From NCBI RefSeq assembly GCF_004331415.1, contig NZ_SJOP01000009.1, positions 148,304-212,303 of the forward strand: a stretch of 64,000 nucleotides of DNA. The letters run 5' to 3'. The notes under the pieces are model-generated. The model was given only the letters and a program-made list of their open reading frames with translations, was not told where the DNA came from and made no database searches. The DNA comes from Kosakonia quasisacchari. Lineage in GTDB: Bacteria > Pseudomonadota > Gammaproteobacteria > Enterobacterales > Enterobacteriaceae. Both the position numbers and the translations under genes were made by a program. Of this stretch, positions 27,557-35,670 are shown piece by piece. The stretch's first letter is position 1. Each line of letters starts with the position of its first letter.

Positions 27557-27937
27557 ATGAGTGCTTTTACAGAAACTCCCTTAATAATCGGCGTTATCGT
27601 ATCTATCCTGGGGATTATACTGGCCTTTTCAACATTAAAGCCGAATAAAGATGAAGTTACCACTCTGCGTGACTGGTCATCCAGAGAAAAGTGGAGTGGT
27701 CAAATTATTGAGACGTCACTTGAATCATGGCATCAAACAGATACCAAGTACGGCAATGATTTTTTATACGATTTTACTTTTACGGCTACTATTAATGACA
27801 CAAGGAAAAAATATGTCGCAAAAGGTCTGGTTAGACCTAATGAGATACATAAGATTCAGAAAGGTTTAACTCTAATAATAAAATATAATGCTGATAATCC
27901 ACCACGTATAGCTGTGATGGCTATCGATTATAAATAA
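27557..27937 (+). CDS. Small single-span membrane protein, array gene 1 (subfamily A)
   Basis: 126 residues from the ATG at 27557, chosen over 27545 because AAGG lies 5 bases upstream. A membrane span occupies about residues 7-25 (IIGVIVSILGIILAFS), then a soluble domain with WSGQIIETSLESW, YGNDFLYDFTF, KYVAKGLV and a KGLTLIIKY tail. It resembles genes 7 and 8 of the array (30520, 30913), which share W-G, FF/L-YD-F and GL-x-x-(V/I)KY positions. The general plan (one N-terminal span, small beta-rich domain) resembles DUF3592 proteins. Role unknown; an immunity function at the inner membrane is an inference from position after vgrG. Clearly AT-rich compared with the core locus. Confidence 0.75.
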   Translation: MSAFTETPLIIGVIVSILGIILAFSTLKPNKDEVTTLRDWSSREKWSGQIIETSLESWHQTDTKYGNDFLYDFTFTATINDTRKKYVAKGLVRPNEIHKIQKGLTLIIKYNADNPPRIAVMAIDYK

Positions 27938-28086
27938 AACCTATGCCGCTTTTTTCAAACGATGAATAAAGATAGTTTTGAATTGGTATCATATGCATAT
28001 AATTTCCTTTGTTATTACATTTTAGCTAGTTGAAATTATTCATTTAAAGCCATCTTATCGATAAATATAAATCTTAAGAGGTCATA

Positions 28087-28446
28087 ATGTTCACTGGCGA
28101 TAATGTTGGCCTGATATTAAGCATTGTAACGCCATGCTTCCTTATTTATTTGGTATTCCATACAGGGATGGCTCATGATGATTTTAAAAAGAACGGTATA
28201 AGGACAGTTGCTAAGATAAATAATATCAAGCAAATATCCACTTCAGGTACTGGTTCGCCAAAATGTGTCTTTACGCTTTCTTTTACTACGCAAGATGGTC
28301 AAGATATAAGTCTGGAAAAAACACAAGTTGTTACTGTGTTAGATATGATGCCTCTCGAGCGAGAGCGCAAAGTGGATATTTACTACAAGAAAGAAAATCC
28401 TAAAAAAATATGGCTGATACTTGAATCAGAAAGTCGGATAAAGTAA
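28087..28446 (+). CDS. Small single-span membrane protein, array gene 2 (subfamily B)
   Basis: 119 residues; AAGAGG precedes the ATG. A membrane span lies at about 7-26 (VGLILSIVTPCFLIYLVF), followed by DDFKKNGIRTVAKI, a SGTGSPK turn, FTLSFTTQDGQ and a tail KVDIYYKKENPKKIWLI. It belongs with genes 3 and 4 of the array, which share the order K-x-x-G-(I/V)-(R/K), SGTG, F-T-T, NP-x-(K/Q)-(I/V). DUF3592-like architecture; function unknown. A stem-loop terminator and a decayed vgrG fragment follow, so it ends a separate transcription unit. Confidence 0.75.
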   Translation: MFTGDNVGLILSIVTPCFLIYLVFHTGMAHDDFKKNGIRTVAKINNIKQISTSGTGSPKCVFTLSFTTQDGQDISLEKTQVVTVLDMMPLERERKVDIYYKKENPKKIWLILESESRIK

Positions 28447-28466
28447 TTAAATATATGGCTTAATCT

Positions 28467-28498
28467 AGACGTTGTCATCGGCAACGTCTTACTCTTTT
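28467..28498 (+). terminator. Stem-loop terminator inside the small-gene array
   Basis: 8-bp perfect stem AGACGTTG / CAACGTCT (28467-28474 and 28482-28489), 7-base loop, then TACTCTTTTA. It separates array gene 2 from the vgrG remnant. Confidence 0.7.
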
Positions 28499-28508
28499 AT
28501 CGTGCTTA

Positions 28509-28615
28509 GTGCACAGCTATGGTAGTTGAGGCAGAAACCAACACCGTCAAAAACAGCCAGATGAAAATCATTAAAAATGGATGTGCGCTGAATATTACCT
28601 ACTGTGGTGTAACTA
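28509..28615 (+). pseudogene. Decayed internal fragment of a second vgrG
   Basis: About 105 bases align without gaps to vgrG 26914-27020. Shared stretches include GCAGAAACCA versus GCGGAAACCA, AACAGCCAGA in both, and GCGCTGAATATTACC versus ACGCTGAATATCACC. In frame it reads VEAETNTVKNSQMKIIKNG, matching VDEAETTTFNNSQTETIKNG of the intact VgrG. It has no start and no continuation on either side. It shows that a vgrG, or its 3' end, once stood directly before array gene 3. Confidence 0.85.
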
Positions 28616-28670
28616 TTTCTAAATTAAGAATTTAAATCCATATATTACAGTTCTTATATAAGGTTAATCG

Positions 28671-29018
28671 ATGTCAGATTCATCAATGTGGTCTATTGTG
28701 ATCATTGTATTGGTTATAGCCTGGCTTATTTATGGGATTATGAAATCCGGTTATGATGATGACAGGTTTAGAGCTAAGGGCATTAAAGTAGAGGCAAGGA
28801 TTATTGATAAGAAAAATATCGGTGTGTCCGGTACGGGTAATGTTAAATTTAAAGTAAAAGTGGAATTTGAAACAACAGATGGTATCGTCAGTGCACAGGC
28901 TAAAAGGTATTTTACACCTGAGGACTTGATCAAGGTAATGAGGAAAAACACTGTGCTGCTATTTTATCTGCCAGAAAATCCTCAACAGATTTATTTGGTC
29001 CCTCAAGATATGGAATAA
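28671..29018 (+). CDS. Small single-span membrane protein, array gene 3 (subfamily B)
   Basis: 115 residues; AAGG lies 7 bases before the ATG. A membrane span at about 6-25 (WSIVIIVLVIAWLIYGIM), then DDRFRAKGIKVEARIID, VSGTGNVKFKVKVEFETT, RYFTPEDLIKVMRKNTVL and LPENPQQIYLVPQDME. It is strikingly similar to gene 4 (29177), with nearly identical blocks FTPEDLIK, NTV and NPQQ, so the two arose by tandem duplication. It directly follows the vgrG remnant, as gene 1 follows the intact vgrG. DUF3592-like; role unknown. Confidence 0.78.
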   Translation: MSDSSMWSIVIIVLVIAWLIYGIMKSGYDDDRFRAKGIKVEARIIDKKNIGVSGTGNVKFKVKVEFETTDGIVSAQAKRYFTPEDLIKVMRKNTVLLFYLPENPQQIYLVPQDME

Positions 29019-29176
29019 CTATTATTGTAAATGGTGAATCGAATTGGTTAGTTGCAAAGATAATCCTGGTTGGCTTTTTTTGAAGGTCGGAGGCTGTAAA
29101 AATAACGGTTTTTCAGTAAGTGCAATCGTTTTTGACTGTGAAAAATATAAATTATATTCTTTTAATTATTTAAATC

Positions 29177-29536
29177 ATGGCAGCTATCGTGTTTGACTCT
29201 CCTGTTTTTACCATCTCAATTATTTTTATTGTCTGCATTGGCATCCTTTTATTCTGTTACCATACAGGTGTTGTTCACGATAAATTTAAAAAAGAAGGAG
29301 TTAGAACAGAAGCGAAAATTTTAAGTAAGGAGAAAATTGGCGCATCGGGCACGGGAAATACTCGATTTCGCATGGTTGTCGAGTTTACAACTAAAAATGA
29401 AACTGTAACCGTTACAACTAAAAGATTTTTTACGCCTGAGGATTTAATAAAAATCATGAGGAACAACACTGTTGTGCTTTACTATCTCCCTCAGGATCCT
29501 CAACAAGTACTTCTTATGCCGGGCGAAATGGAATAA
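29177..29536 (+). CDS. Small single-span membrane protein, array gene 4 (subfamily B)
   Basis: 119 residues. A membrane span at about 9-29 (VFTISIIFIVCIGILLFCYH), then KFKKEGVRTEAKIL, ASGTGNTRFRMVVEFTT, RFFTPEDLIKIMRNNTV and LPQDPQQVLLMPGEME. It is the closest relative of gene 3. No clear ribosome site precedes the ATG. Both genes are followed within about 5-60 bases by a TGGCTTTTTTTGA stretch, so the duplicated unit includes 3' flanking sequence. DUF3592-like; role unknown. Confidence 0.78.
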   Translation: MAAIVFDSPVFTISIIFIVCIGILLFCYHTGVVHDKFKKEGVRTEAKILSKEKIGASGTGNTRFRMVVEFTTKNETVTVTTKRFFTPEDLIKIMRNNTVVLYYLPQDPQQVLLMPGEME

Positions 29537-29645
29537 GTTAACTGGCTTTTTTTGAGCGGTGCGTGACTGGTTATACTATCGGGTTGCATTTCAAAAAAAA
29601 TTCAAAGCGTTAATAACAACTATACGGCATGATAAAAAGGTCCAA

Positions 29646-30014
29646 ATGGCAATTTCTTATTTTGTTACTTATCCCTTGCTGGTTGTCTTTTTTGGTATGT
29701 TTGTTTTCTTCGTCTATAACATCATCATGGCTGGTAGAGGGTCGGTTAAAATTGACCCGACTGATGCGGGGCAGGCGCAGGGCGAGATTGTTAACATTCG
29801 TAGTTCCAGTGGCGAGAATTCCGCTTTTATCAATGTGAACATTCAGGTGCGGTTTATTACCGCTGATCATAAAATCGTTAACACTGAAGGGAAGGCGGTT
29901 ATTGATGCGGTTAAGGTTACAGAATATCAAAAAGGAACAAAGGTGCCTCTGACTTACTCAAAGAAAGAACCTAAGAAAATAAAGATTAATATCCCATCCT
30001 CACTGGATAAATAA
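29646..30014 (+). CDS. Small single-span membrane protein, array gene 5 (subfamily B, divergent)
   Basis: 122 residues from the ATG at 29646 (AAAAGG 5 bases upstream); the frame is open back to a GTG at 29559, but that would bury the membrane span behind 29 basic residues and exceed the family length. A span at about 5-27 (YFVTYPLLVVFFGMFVFFVY) is followed by AQGEIVNIRSSSGENSAF, VQVRF-like strands and a KVPLTYSKKEPKKIKI tail equivalent to the NP-x-x-I tail of the others. Slightly less AT-rich than its neighbours. Role unknown. Confidence 0.7.
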   Translation: MAISYFVTYPLLVVFFGMFVFFVYNIIMAGRGSVKIDPTDAGQAQGEIVNIRSSSGENSAFINVNIQVRFITADHKIVNTEGKAVIDAVKVTEYQKGTKVPLTYSKKEPKKIKINIPSSLDK

Positions 30015-30183
30015 TTCTCTATAAATAAAGATGACTATTTCTGATAAGCCTTGAATTTTAAGCAATTAACTTTTCATTACGCATTTTTTAAACCGCCAAC
30101 AAAAAATATAATGAGCATCTCTTACTCTTCCGGTCCCATTAATGGTTTTCGATATAGATATTTTGCATAATGAGGTAATTCCC

Positions 30184-30501
30184 ATGGAGGCTCTTCTTGT
30201 TATCGCACTTGTTGGTGGGTTCGTTTTATATATAGGCAGGCAATGTTATTTAGCGTATCAGACAGATCAGCGCGGCAGGCTGCTTAATGCGAAGATTTTG
30301 AGCATGTGCGCTACCGGTTCGAATGACGGCAGCAGCACCAACGTTGTCTATGAACTGGCGGTGGATTTCGATGGTGTCCAGCGAATAATCAAAGGTACGG
30401 ATGCCGTTAATACTTTCTGCTCTTATCAGTTAGAGCCCGGCAAAGAAATACAAATAAAGTATCTCGACGATAAAAATATCTTATTTCAGTACCGAAAATA
30501 G
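30184..30501 (+). CDS. Small single-span membrane protein, array gene 6 (subfamily B, divergent)
   Basis: 105 residues from the ATG at 30184 (GAGG 8 bases upstream). A membrane span at about 3-20 (LLVIALVGGFVLYIG), then RGRLLNAKILSMCATGSNDG, VYELAVDFDGVQRIIKG and a tail KEIQIKYLDDKNILFQ. The fold order matches the other array members though identity is low. Array gene 7 starts 18 bases later. Role unknown. Confidence 0.7.
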   Translation: MEALLVIALVGGFVLYIGRQCYLAYQTDQRGRLLNAKILSMCATGSNDGSSTNVVYELAVDFDGVQRIIKGTDAVNTFCSYQLEPGKEIQIKYLDDKNILFQYRK

Positions 30502-30519
30502 TGCATCAGGAATACCGTA

Positions 30520-30891
30520 ATGGAGCTTGAATATTACTCGAAATATTTTATGTATGGCGGTATTGCAGTGTCCGTCATAGCCACTCTGTTTTTTTATTTT
30601 CTGTCCAGAATGGAGAGTAAGAAAAAAGCAGATATTGGTATCTTTCTGACTTGCCATCTTTGGCCGGGAGATATTGTCGAAAGCAAAATTATTTCCTGCA
30701 AAATCACAGACGATCGGTTTGGTAATGACTTCTTTTATGATATTCGCTTTCACCTGCCGGGTGATAATAAACTCTACACTGCTAAAACACTGGTGAATAT
30801 TTCTCAGATGTCATTGATTCGTCCAGGACTGCGGATGAAAGTGAAGAAAGGAAACGAAGGCCGTTTAGCGGTCATTAAAATCGAGTTCTAG
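30520..30891 (+). CDS. Small single-span membrane protein, array gene 7 (subfamily A)
   Basis: 123 residues; CAGGA lies about 8 bases before the ATG. A membrane span at about 11-29 (YGGIAVSVIATLFFYFLS) is followed by LWPGDIVESKIISCKITD, RFGNDFFYDIRFHL, YTAKTLVNIS and RPGLRMKVKKG. GNDF-YD and AK-LV positions match array gene 1, and GL-x-x-KV matches gene 8. Only 18-21 bases separate genes 6, 7 and 8, suggesting a single transcript. Role unknown. Confidence 0.72.
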   Translation: MELEYYSKYFMYGGIAVSVIATLFFYFLSRMESKKKADIGIFLTCHLWPGDIVESKIISCKITDDRFGNDFFYDIRFHLPGDNKLYTAKTLVNISQMSLIRPGLRMKVKKGNEGRLAVIKIEF

Positions 30892-30912
30892 CGAAATAAG
30901 GCACTGCCAGTA

Positions 30913-31335
30913 ATGATGGAATTAATTGCTAAATACTCAACGCTCTTTTCATGGTGTGTATTGGCCCTTTTTCTTTATCTCACCGTTAAAGGCCTGCGCG
31001 AACCAACCGGCAACGCAAAACTCATTAAAGATTGTGCTACTCAGCGTGACTGGTATGGCCCGGAAAAAGAGGCCGTACTTGAATCATGGTCGCCGCTGAA
31101 ATCCACCCGCAAAGGGGAATATTTTATTTTCCATTTCACCATAGTTATCGACCGGCAAACACAACATAAAAAAGCAGCGGCGCTGCTGAAAACAAAAGAG
31201 ATTGATCGATTAAAACAAGGCCTCAAGCTGCGGGTGAAATATCAGGGGTTAGCGGCGAAAAGAATTGCAGTCGCTGACATGATTTTCGATGAAGTTATAA
31301 ATCAATTACCTGATATTTCTGGCACTTCTGTTTAA
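30913..31335 (+). CDS. Small single-span membrane protein, array gene 8 (subfamily A)
   Basis: 140 residues. A membrane span at about 9-27 (LFSWCVLALFLYLTV), then CATQRDWYGPEKEAVLESW, GEYFIFHFTIVIDR, KKAAALLKTKEI and KQGLKLRVKYQG with a longer C-terminal tail than the others. The (R)DW-x-x-x-E and LESW positions match array gene 1. It is the last member; the DUF2169 gene begins 107 bases later, and GC content rises at that point. Role unknown. Confidence 0.72.
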   Translation: MMELIAKYSTLFSWCVLALFLYLTVKGLREPTGNAKLIKDCATQRDWYGPEKEAVLESWSPLKSTRKGEYFIFHFTIVIDRQTQHKKAAALLKTKEIDRLKQGLKLRVKYQGLAAKRIAVADMIFDEVINQLPDISGTSV

Positions 31336-31441
31336 TACATTGTCCGTTTTTACTTCACACATAATTTTATTCATCGTAAGGCGGTCTTTCCTGACGTTAA
31401 AAAAACGCCGACGATACGCTTAATCTTCCAAAGGATGTTAT

Positions 31442-33982
31442 ATGAAGATTATTAAACCGCTGCGGCTGAGCGTGCTTAATCGCCCATTTCGCCTGCAGGG
31501 GCAAAATCACCTGGGTGTTTCTGTTCTTGCGCTGCTGGATATGAGCGCGCAACCAAAATTACGTCCTGAAGTCGAGTTGTGGCAACTGGCCGCCAGTGAG
31601 TTGCAAACCAGCGGCGGTGTGCTGGATATGGCAATGCCGAAAGCGCGCGCCGAATTCCTCGCTACCGGCTTCGCTTACTCGCACCATCATCAGGATAAAA
31701 CCGCTTGTGCGGTACGCATTGAAATCGGCGAACTCAGTAAAACGCTGGCCGTCACTGGTGATCGCTACTGGGCCGGTTCACGCCCGACCGCCGCCAAACC
31801 TTTTGAACAGATGCGTCTCGACTGGAGCCGTGCTTTCGGTGGCGAAGGTTTTGAGGAAAACCCGCACGGTATCGGTGCGGTGGAAGAAAACCATAACGGC
31901 ACCCGGTTCCGTCGCCTGCCAAATATTGAACTCTTAAATCAGCGTGTCACGTCTCCGCGCGCAAAACCTGAACCAGCCTGTTTCGGCCCGCTGGATCTTC
32001 TCTGGCCTCGCCGCTTTCGCCGGATGGGCAAAAACTATGATGCCCACTGGTTACAGCATGATTTCCCCGGCTTCGCGCCCGATATCGACTGGCGGGTATT
32101 TAACGCCGCCAGCCCCGATCAGTGGTGGGAAGAGCGAGATGCGCTTCCGCCGCAGGCTGCATGGCGCATCTGGAATATGCACCCGGAGCAGCATTTGCAG
32201 GAAGGAACACTGCCGCCGTGGCAGGCGCGATGCTTTATGCAGCGCCAGCGCGGCGATGAGATCCTGTTTGAAGAGATAGCGCTGCGCGCCACCACGGTGT
32301 GGTTTTTTCCGCACCTTGAGCAGATGGTGCTTATCTGGCAGGGCAATCAACGTATTAATGAAGACGATGCCGCAGACGTTTTGCAACTGATGCCCGCGCT
32401 GGAAAAAATCGGTGCTGCCCGCTCGGTCAACCACTATCGCAAAGTGCTCCATCAGCGGCTGGATAAAGAGAAAGGCGCGCTGTTTGCGTTCCGTGAAAAA
32501 GATCTGCTACCTGAAGATGTTATTGGCCCGTGGATCGACAGCGAGGTGCAGGAAAACCACAGCCCGATGCGCGATAACCAGCAAAACCGCGCCATGCAGC
32601 TGCGTGAGCAGCATCGCGCGCGGCTGGAAGCACAGGGCGCGGACACCGCCGATCTGCTCCAGGAGATGGAGGAACCCGCGCTTCCAAAACTGGAAGATTT
32701 GCCTGAGTTTATCGAAGAGATGGAGCGCAAAGCCCAACACATGCAGGCGCAGGCCGAAACACGCAAAGCAGAGATGGAGGCGCGTTTCCCGCAGATGAAT
32801 GCGCAGGAAAATCAGCCGCGCGGGCCTGAGTCGATGATGCGCATGCAGGATTTACTCGAGCGCAACGCCGACAACATGAGTGAGAAAAAGCTAAAGCAGA
32901 GCCGGGAAGCGCTGCACAAACTCTATCTGATGTCTGCCGCCGAACAACCACCTGCCATCAAACTGACTGGCGATATCGCGCTGATTATTCGCCAGCGTGC
33001 CGAAAGAACGATGGCGCAGGGCGGGGATTTCAGCGGGCTGGATTTGACCGGCGCGGATTTCTCCGGCATGGATTTGCGCGGAGCCAATTTCCGTAATGCG
33101 CTACTGGAGTGTGCCAACCTCAGTCAGTGCCAGCTTGATGGCGCTGATTTCAGCCACGCGATGCTGGCACGTACGGATTTACAGGGCGCTTCGTTTCGTG
33201 AATGCAACTTCACCGAAGCAAGCCTCGCGCTGGCGCAGTGCCGTCAGACGAATTTCACCGGCGCGCAGTTTAAAGAATCTGAAATGACCGACGCGCTGTT
33301 TGACGCGTGTGATTTCAGCCATGCGCGGCTGGAAAACCTGCTGCTGCGTAAAACCGGCTTTAGCCAGTGCATATTCCGTCACGCGACGCTGGATAATTGT
33401 GTGTTTATGGAACTTACGCTGCCGCAACCTGACTTCAGCGCGGCAAAAATGAATAAAAGCAGTTTTATCCAGTGTGAACTGCAAAGCGCCTCTTTTGCCG
33501 GAGCGTACCTGGACGGCTGTTCCTGGGTAGAGAGTCGGCTGGAGCGAGCCCTGTTTCGTGACGCCACGCTTATCACCTGCGCGGTGGCATCTGGTGGCAC
33601 GCTGTGCGGTGCAGATTTCAGCGGTGCGCAGCTTAAGCAGAGTAATTTACGCCAGGCGGTACTGACGGACGCTCATTTCGTTCGTGCGAAGCTGGATAAC
33701 AGCGATCTCAGCGAGGCGCAATGCGAAGGGGCGGATTTTAGCGGCGCGACGCTAACCGGCAGCCTGTTTATGCGTACCGATTTTCGGCGTGTGCGTTTTA
33801 CCGACGCCAATTTAATGGGTGCGATGATGCAAAAATGCCGTCTCGAAGGCGCCGATCTCAGTTTCAGTAATCTATTCCGCGCCGATCTTTCCCAGTCGAT
33901 AGCGGACAGCGCCACGAAATTTGAGGGTGCCTATAACAAACGCGTGAAAACCCTGCCGAAGCGCGACGGGGAGGTGATATGA
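31442..33982 (+). CDS. T6SS effector-loading adaptor: DUF2169 domain plus pentapeptide repeats
   Basis: 846 residues; AAAGGA precedes the ATG. The N-terminal DUF2169 domain (about 5-310) includes GDRYWAGSRPTAAKPFEQMRL-type sequence, SRAFGGEGFEENPHGIG and CFGPLDLLWPRR. A charged helical linker lies at about 340-520 (EEMERKAQHMQAQAETRKAE), then pentapeptide repeats A(D/N)Lxx from about 530 to 830 (GADFSGMDLRGANFRNALL). DUF2169 proteins act as adaptors that join a PAAR-like effector to VgrG. The stop overlaps the next pentapeptide gene by four bases (ATGA). The usual client, a DUF4150-fused toxin, is present here only as a bare DUF4150 protein. Confidence 0.85.
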   Translation: MKIIKPLRLSVLNRPFRLQGQNHLGVSVLALLDMSAQPKLRPEVELWQLAASELQTSGGVLDMAMPKARAEFLATGFAYSHHHQDKTACAVRIEIGELSKTLAVTGDRYWAGSRPTAAKPFEQMRLDWSRAFGGEGFEENPHGIGAVEENHNGTRFRRLPNIELLNQRVTSPRAKPEPACFGPLDLLWPRRFRRMGKNYDAHWLQHDFPGFAPDIDWRVFNAASPDQWWEERDALPPQAAWRIWNMHPEQHLQEGTLPPWQARCFMQRQRGDEILFEEIALRATTVWFFPHLEQMVLIWQGNQRINEDDAADVLQLMPALEKIGAARSVNHYRKVLHQRLDKEKGALFAFREKDLLPEDVIGPWIDSEVQENHSPMRDNQQNRAMQLREQHRARLEAQGADTADLLQEMEEPALPKLEDLPEFIEEMERKAQHMQAQAETRKAEMEARFPQMNAQENQPRGPESMMRMQDLLERNADNMSEKKLKQSREALHKLYLMSAAEQPPAIKLTGDIALIIRQRAERTMAQGGDFSGLDLTGADFSGMDLRGANFRNALLECANLSQCQLDGADFSHAMLARTDLQGASFRECNFTEASLALAQCRQTNFTGAQFKESEMTDALFDACDFSHARLENLLLRKTGFSQCIFRHATLDNCVFMELTLPQPDFSAAKMNKSSFIQCELQSASFAGAYLDGCSWVESRLERALFRDATLITCAVASGGTLCGADFSGAQLKQSNLRQAVLTDAHFVRAKLDNSDLSEAQCEGADFSGATLTGSLFMRTDFRRVRFTDANLMGAMMQKCRLEGADLSFSNLFRADLSQSIADSATKFEGAYNKRVKTLPKRDGEVI

Positions 33983-35064
33983 GTCAGTTAAGTGCCGCTG
34001 AGCTGCAACAGAAAGTGAAAAGCGGCGAGGCCATTATGGAACTCAACCTTGATGGCTGCGATCTGCGCGGATGTGATTTATCCGGCGGGATTTTTCAGGA
34101 GGTCTCTTTCGAAGGGGCCAACCTGCAAGGTTGCAATCTGCAGGAGAGCGTCTTTACCGAATGCCAGCTCGCAGGCGCCGTGCTTGCTGCGGCACACCTC
34201 GAAGAGACCGTGTTTAACCAGTGCGATTTAGCCACGGCGAATTTCAGTAATACATCGCTGCTGCGTTGCGTATTCAACGAATGCACATTGACCGGCTGCG
34301 ACTTCTCGCAGTCGGCTTTTGACAGCACACAGTTTATGCGCAGCCCGCTGAATAAAAGTCTTTTTACCGGTGCGCGTTTAGAACGTTCGACCCTGTTTGA
34401 GTGCCCGCTTGAAGGGGCGAAGCTCAATCATTGCCATAACCTGCTGACCACATACTTCGGTATTGATCTGCGCGAAGCGGATCTCGGCGGGAGCCAGTTT
34501 GAACGGGCGGTGTTTTTTAACTGCGACCAGCGCGGCAAAAACTATGCGCAACATCAGTTCACCGGCTGCCAGTTTACCGACAACCAGCTTGATGGCGCTG
34601 ATTTCACCGGGGCGCAACTCACCCAATGTAATTTTAAAGGCGCATCGCTCAAACAAGCGCGACTGAACAACGTTAACGCCTCGCAGGCGCTATTTATGCA
34701 GGCCGATTTGAGCGGCGCGCATGCCCACGGCAGCCTGTTCGATCAGGCGATTTTTGTCGGCGCGACATTACAGGAGGCCAGTTTTAAACAGAGCCGCTTT
34801 TTTCAGAGCATCCTGCAACACGTTGCGGCCCGGCAGGCCGATTTCACCCTGTGTGATTTTACCTATGCCGATTTCAGCGGCGCGGAGGTGTGCGAAGCCG
34901 ATTTTCGCGGCGCGACTTTCTCACGCAGCCGTTTTCATCGCGCGCGGCAAGAGGGCGCGCGTTTTGCCGATCGCAAAGGCATTCTTGAGTACGACGAAGA
35001 GTTACTGGCGGCGGAGGCCTGGACCGCCGAACGCCACAGCCGAATTTACGGAGACCTGCAATGA
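33979..35064 (+). CDS. Pentapeptide-repeat protein of the DUF2169 module
   Basis: 361 residues, almost entirely pentapeptide repeats (DLRGCDLSGGIFQEVSFEGA, ADLSGAHAHGSLFDQA), folding as a right-handed quadrilateral beta-helix, with a short charged C-terminus (GILEYDEELLAAEAW). It overlaps the DUF2169 gene by 4 bases and the DUF3540 gene by 4 bases, so the three are translationally coupled. It probably forms part of the spike/tip assembly or a scaffold for the loaded effector; no direct evidence of role is in the sequence. There is no signal peptide. Confidence 0.82.
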   Translation: MSQLSAAELQQKVKSGEAIMELNLDGCDLRGCDLSGGIFQEVSFEGANLQGCNLQESVFTECQLAGAVLAAAHLEETVFNQCDLATANFSNTSLLRCVFNECTLTGCDFSQSAFDSTQFMRSPLNKSLFTGARLERSTLFECPLEGAKLNHCHNLLTTYFGIDLREADLGGSQFERAVFFNCDQRGKNYAQHQFTGCQFTDNQLDGADFTGAQLTQCNFKGASLKQARLNNVNASQALFMQADLSGAHAHGSLFDQAIFVGATLQEASFKQSRFFQSILQHVAARQADFTLCDFTYADFSGAEVCEADFRGATFSRSRFHRARQEGARFADRKGILEYDEELLAAEAWTAERHSRIYGDLQ

Positions 35065-35666
35065 ACAACCTCAATCAACCTTTGGCTCTCGCCACGCTGC
35101 CCGGCGGGCAGTTTTCCGCACGCGTTACCCACTGTTTTGACAATGGCAGCCTGATGGTCGAGTGCGACGGGCGCGGCTGGCACTGTCGCCGGGCAGTAAG
35201 CTGTGTGATTGCGCCGCAGGCGGGCGATACGGTGCTGATAAGCGCGGTCGATAACCAGATGTGGCTACTCGCGGTGCTGGAACGCGGTAACGCGGACGCC
35301 ACCGAACTTAGCGTGCCGGGCGATTTGCGTATCACAAGCCAGGGCGCGTTAACCCTGAGCAGCGATGCGCTCAACGTCAGTGCAGCGAAAGGCGATTGCC
35401 ATATCAGCGAGATGAACTACAGCGGCGACAAGATTTCCGCGTGGGTTACGCTTTCGCGCATTGTTGGCAAACGTGCGGAATCCGTCTGGCAGACAGTCAC
35501 GCAGATGAGCCAGCACCTGTTTCGCACCACCCGCCAGACCGAGCATGTGCGCGCCGGGCAACTGGATATGAAAGCGGATGATTATCTGCGCATGCACGCA
35601 CAAAACACGGTGATCACCTCGAAAGCGATCACCAAAGTCGACTCTGAACAGATCCACATGGGGTAA
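35061..35666 (+). CDS. DUF3540 protein of the T6SS tip module
   Basis: 201 residues. The N-terminal half is OB-like (FSARVTHCFDNGSLMVECDG, CVIAPQAGDTVLIS), resembling the gp5 domain of VgrG, and a beta-strand-rich middle (LRITSQGALTLSSDALN) is followed by a helical segment and a final KADDYLRMHAQNTVITSKA region that resembles VgrG spike repeats. DUF3540 genes typically accompany DUF2169 and DUF4150 genes. It starts within the end of the pentapeptide gene and ends 4 bases before the PAAR-like gene. Confidence 0.8.
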   Translation: MNNLNQPLALATLPGGQFSARVTHCFDNGSLMVECDGRGWHCRRAVSCVIAPQAGDTVLISAVDNQMWLLAVLERGNADATELSVPGDLRITSQGALTLSSDALNVSAAKGDCHISEMNYSGDKISAWVTLSRIVGKRAESVWQTVTQMSQHLFRTTRQTEHVRAGQLDMKADDYLRMHAQNTVITSKAITKVDSEQIHMG

Positions 35667-35670
35667 TTCG

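Noticed and set aside
29559..29645. GTG start giving a longer array gene 5
   Set aside because: The extension is absent from the other array proteins, and the ATG at 29646 has a good ribosome site and gives the usual length.
33030..33930. Apparent tandem DNA repeats in the pentapeptide genes
   Set aside because: The periodicity of about 15 bases is the protein repeat A(D/N)Lxx seen through variable codons; it is not a CRISPR or satellite repeat.
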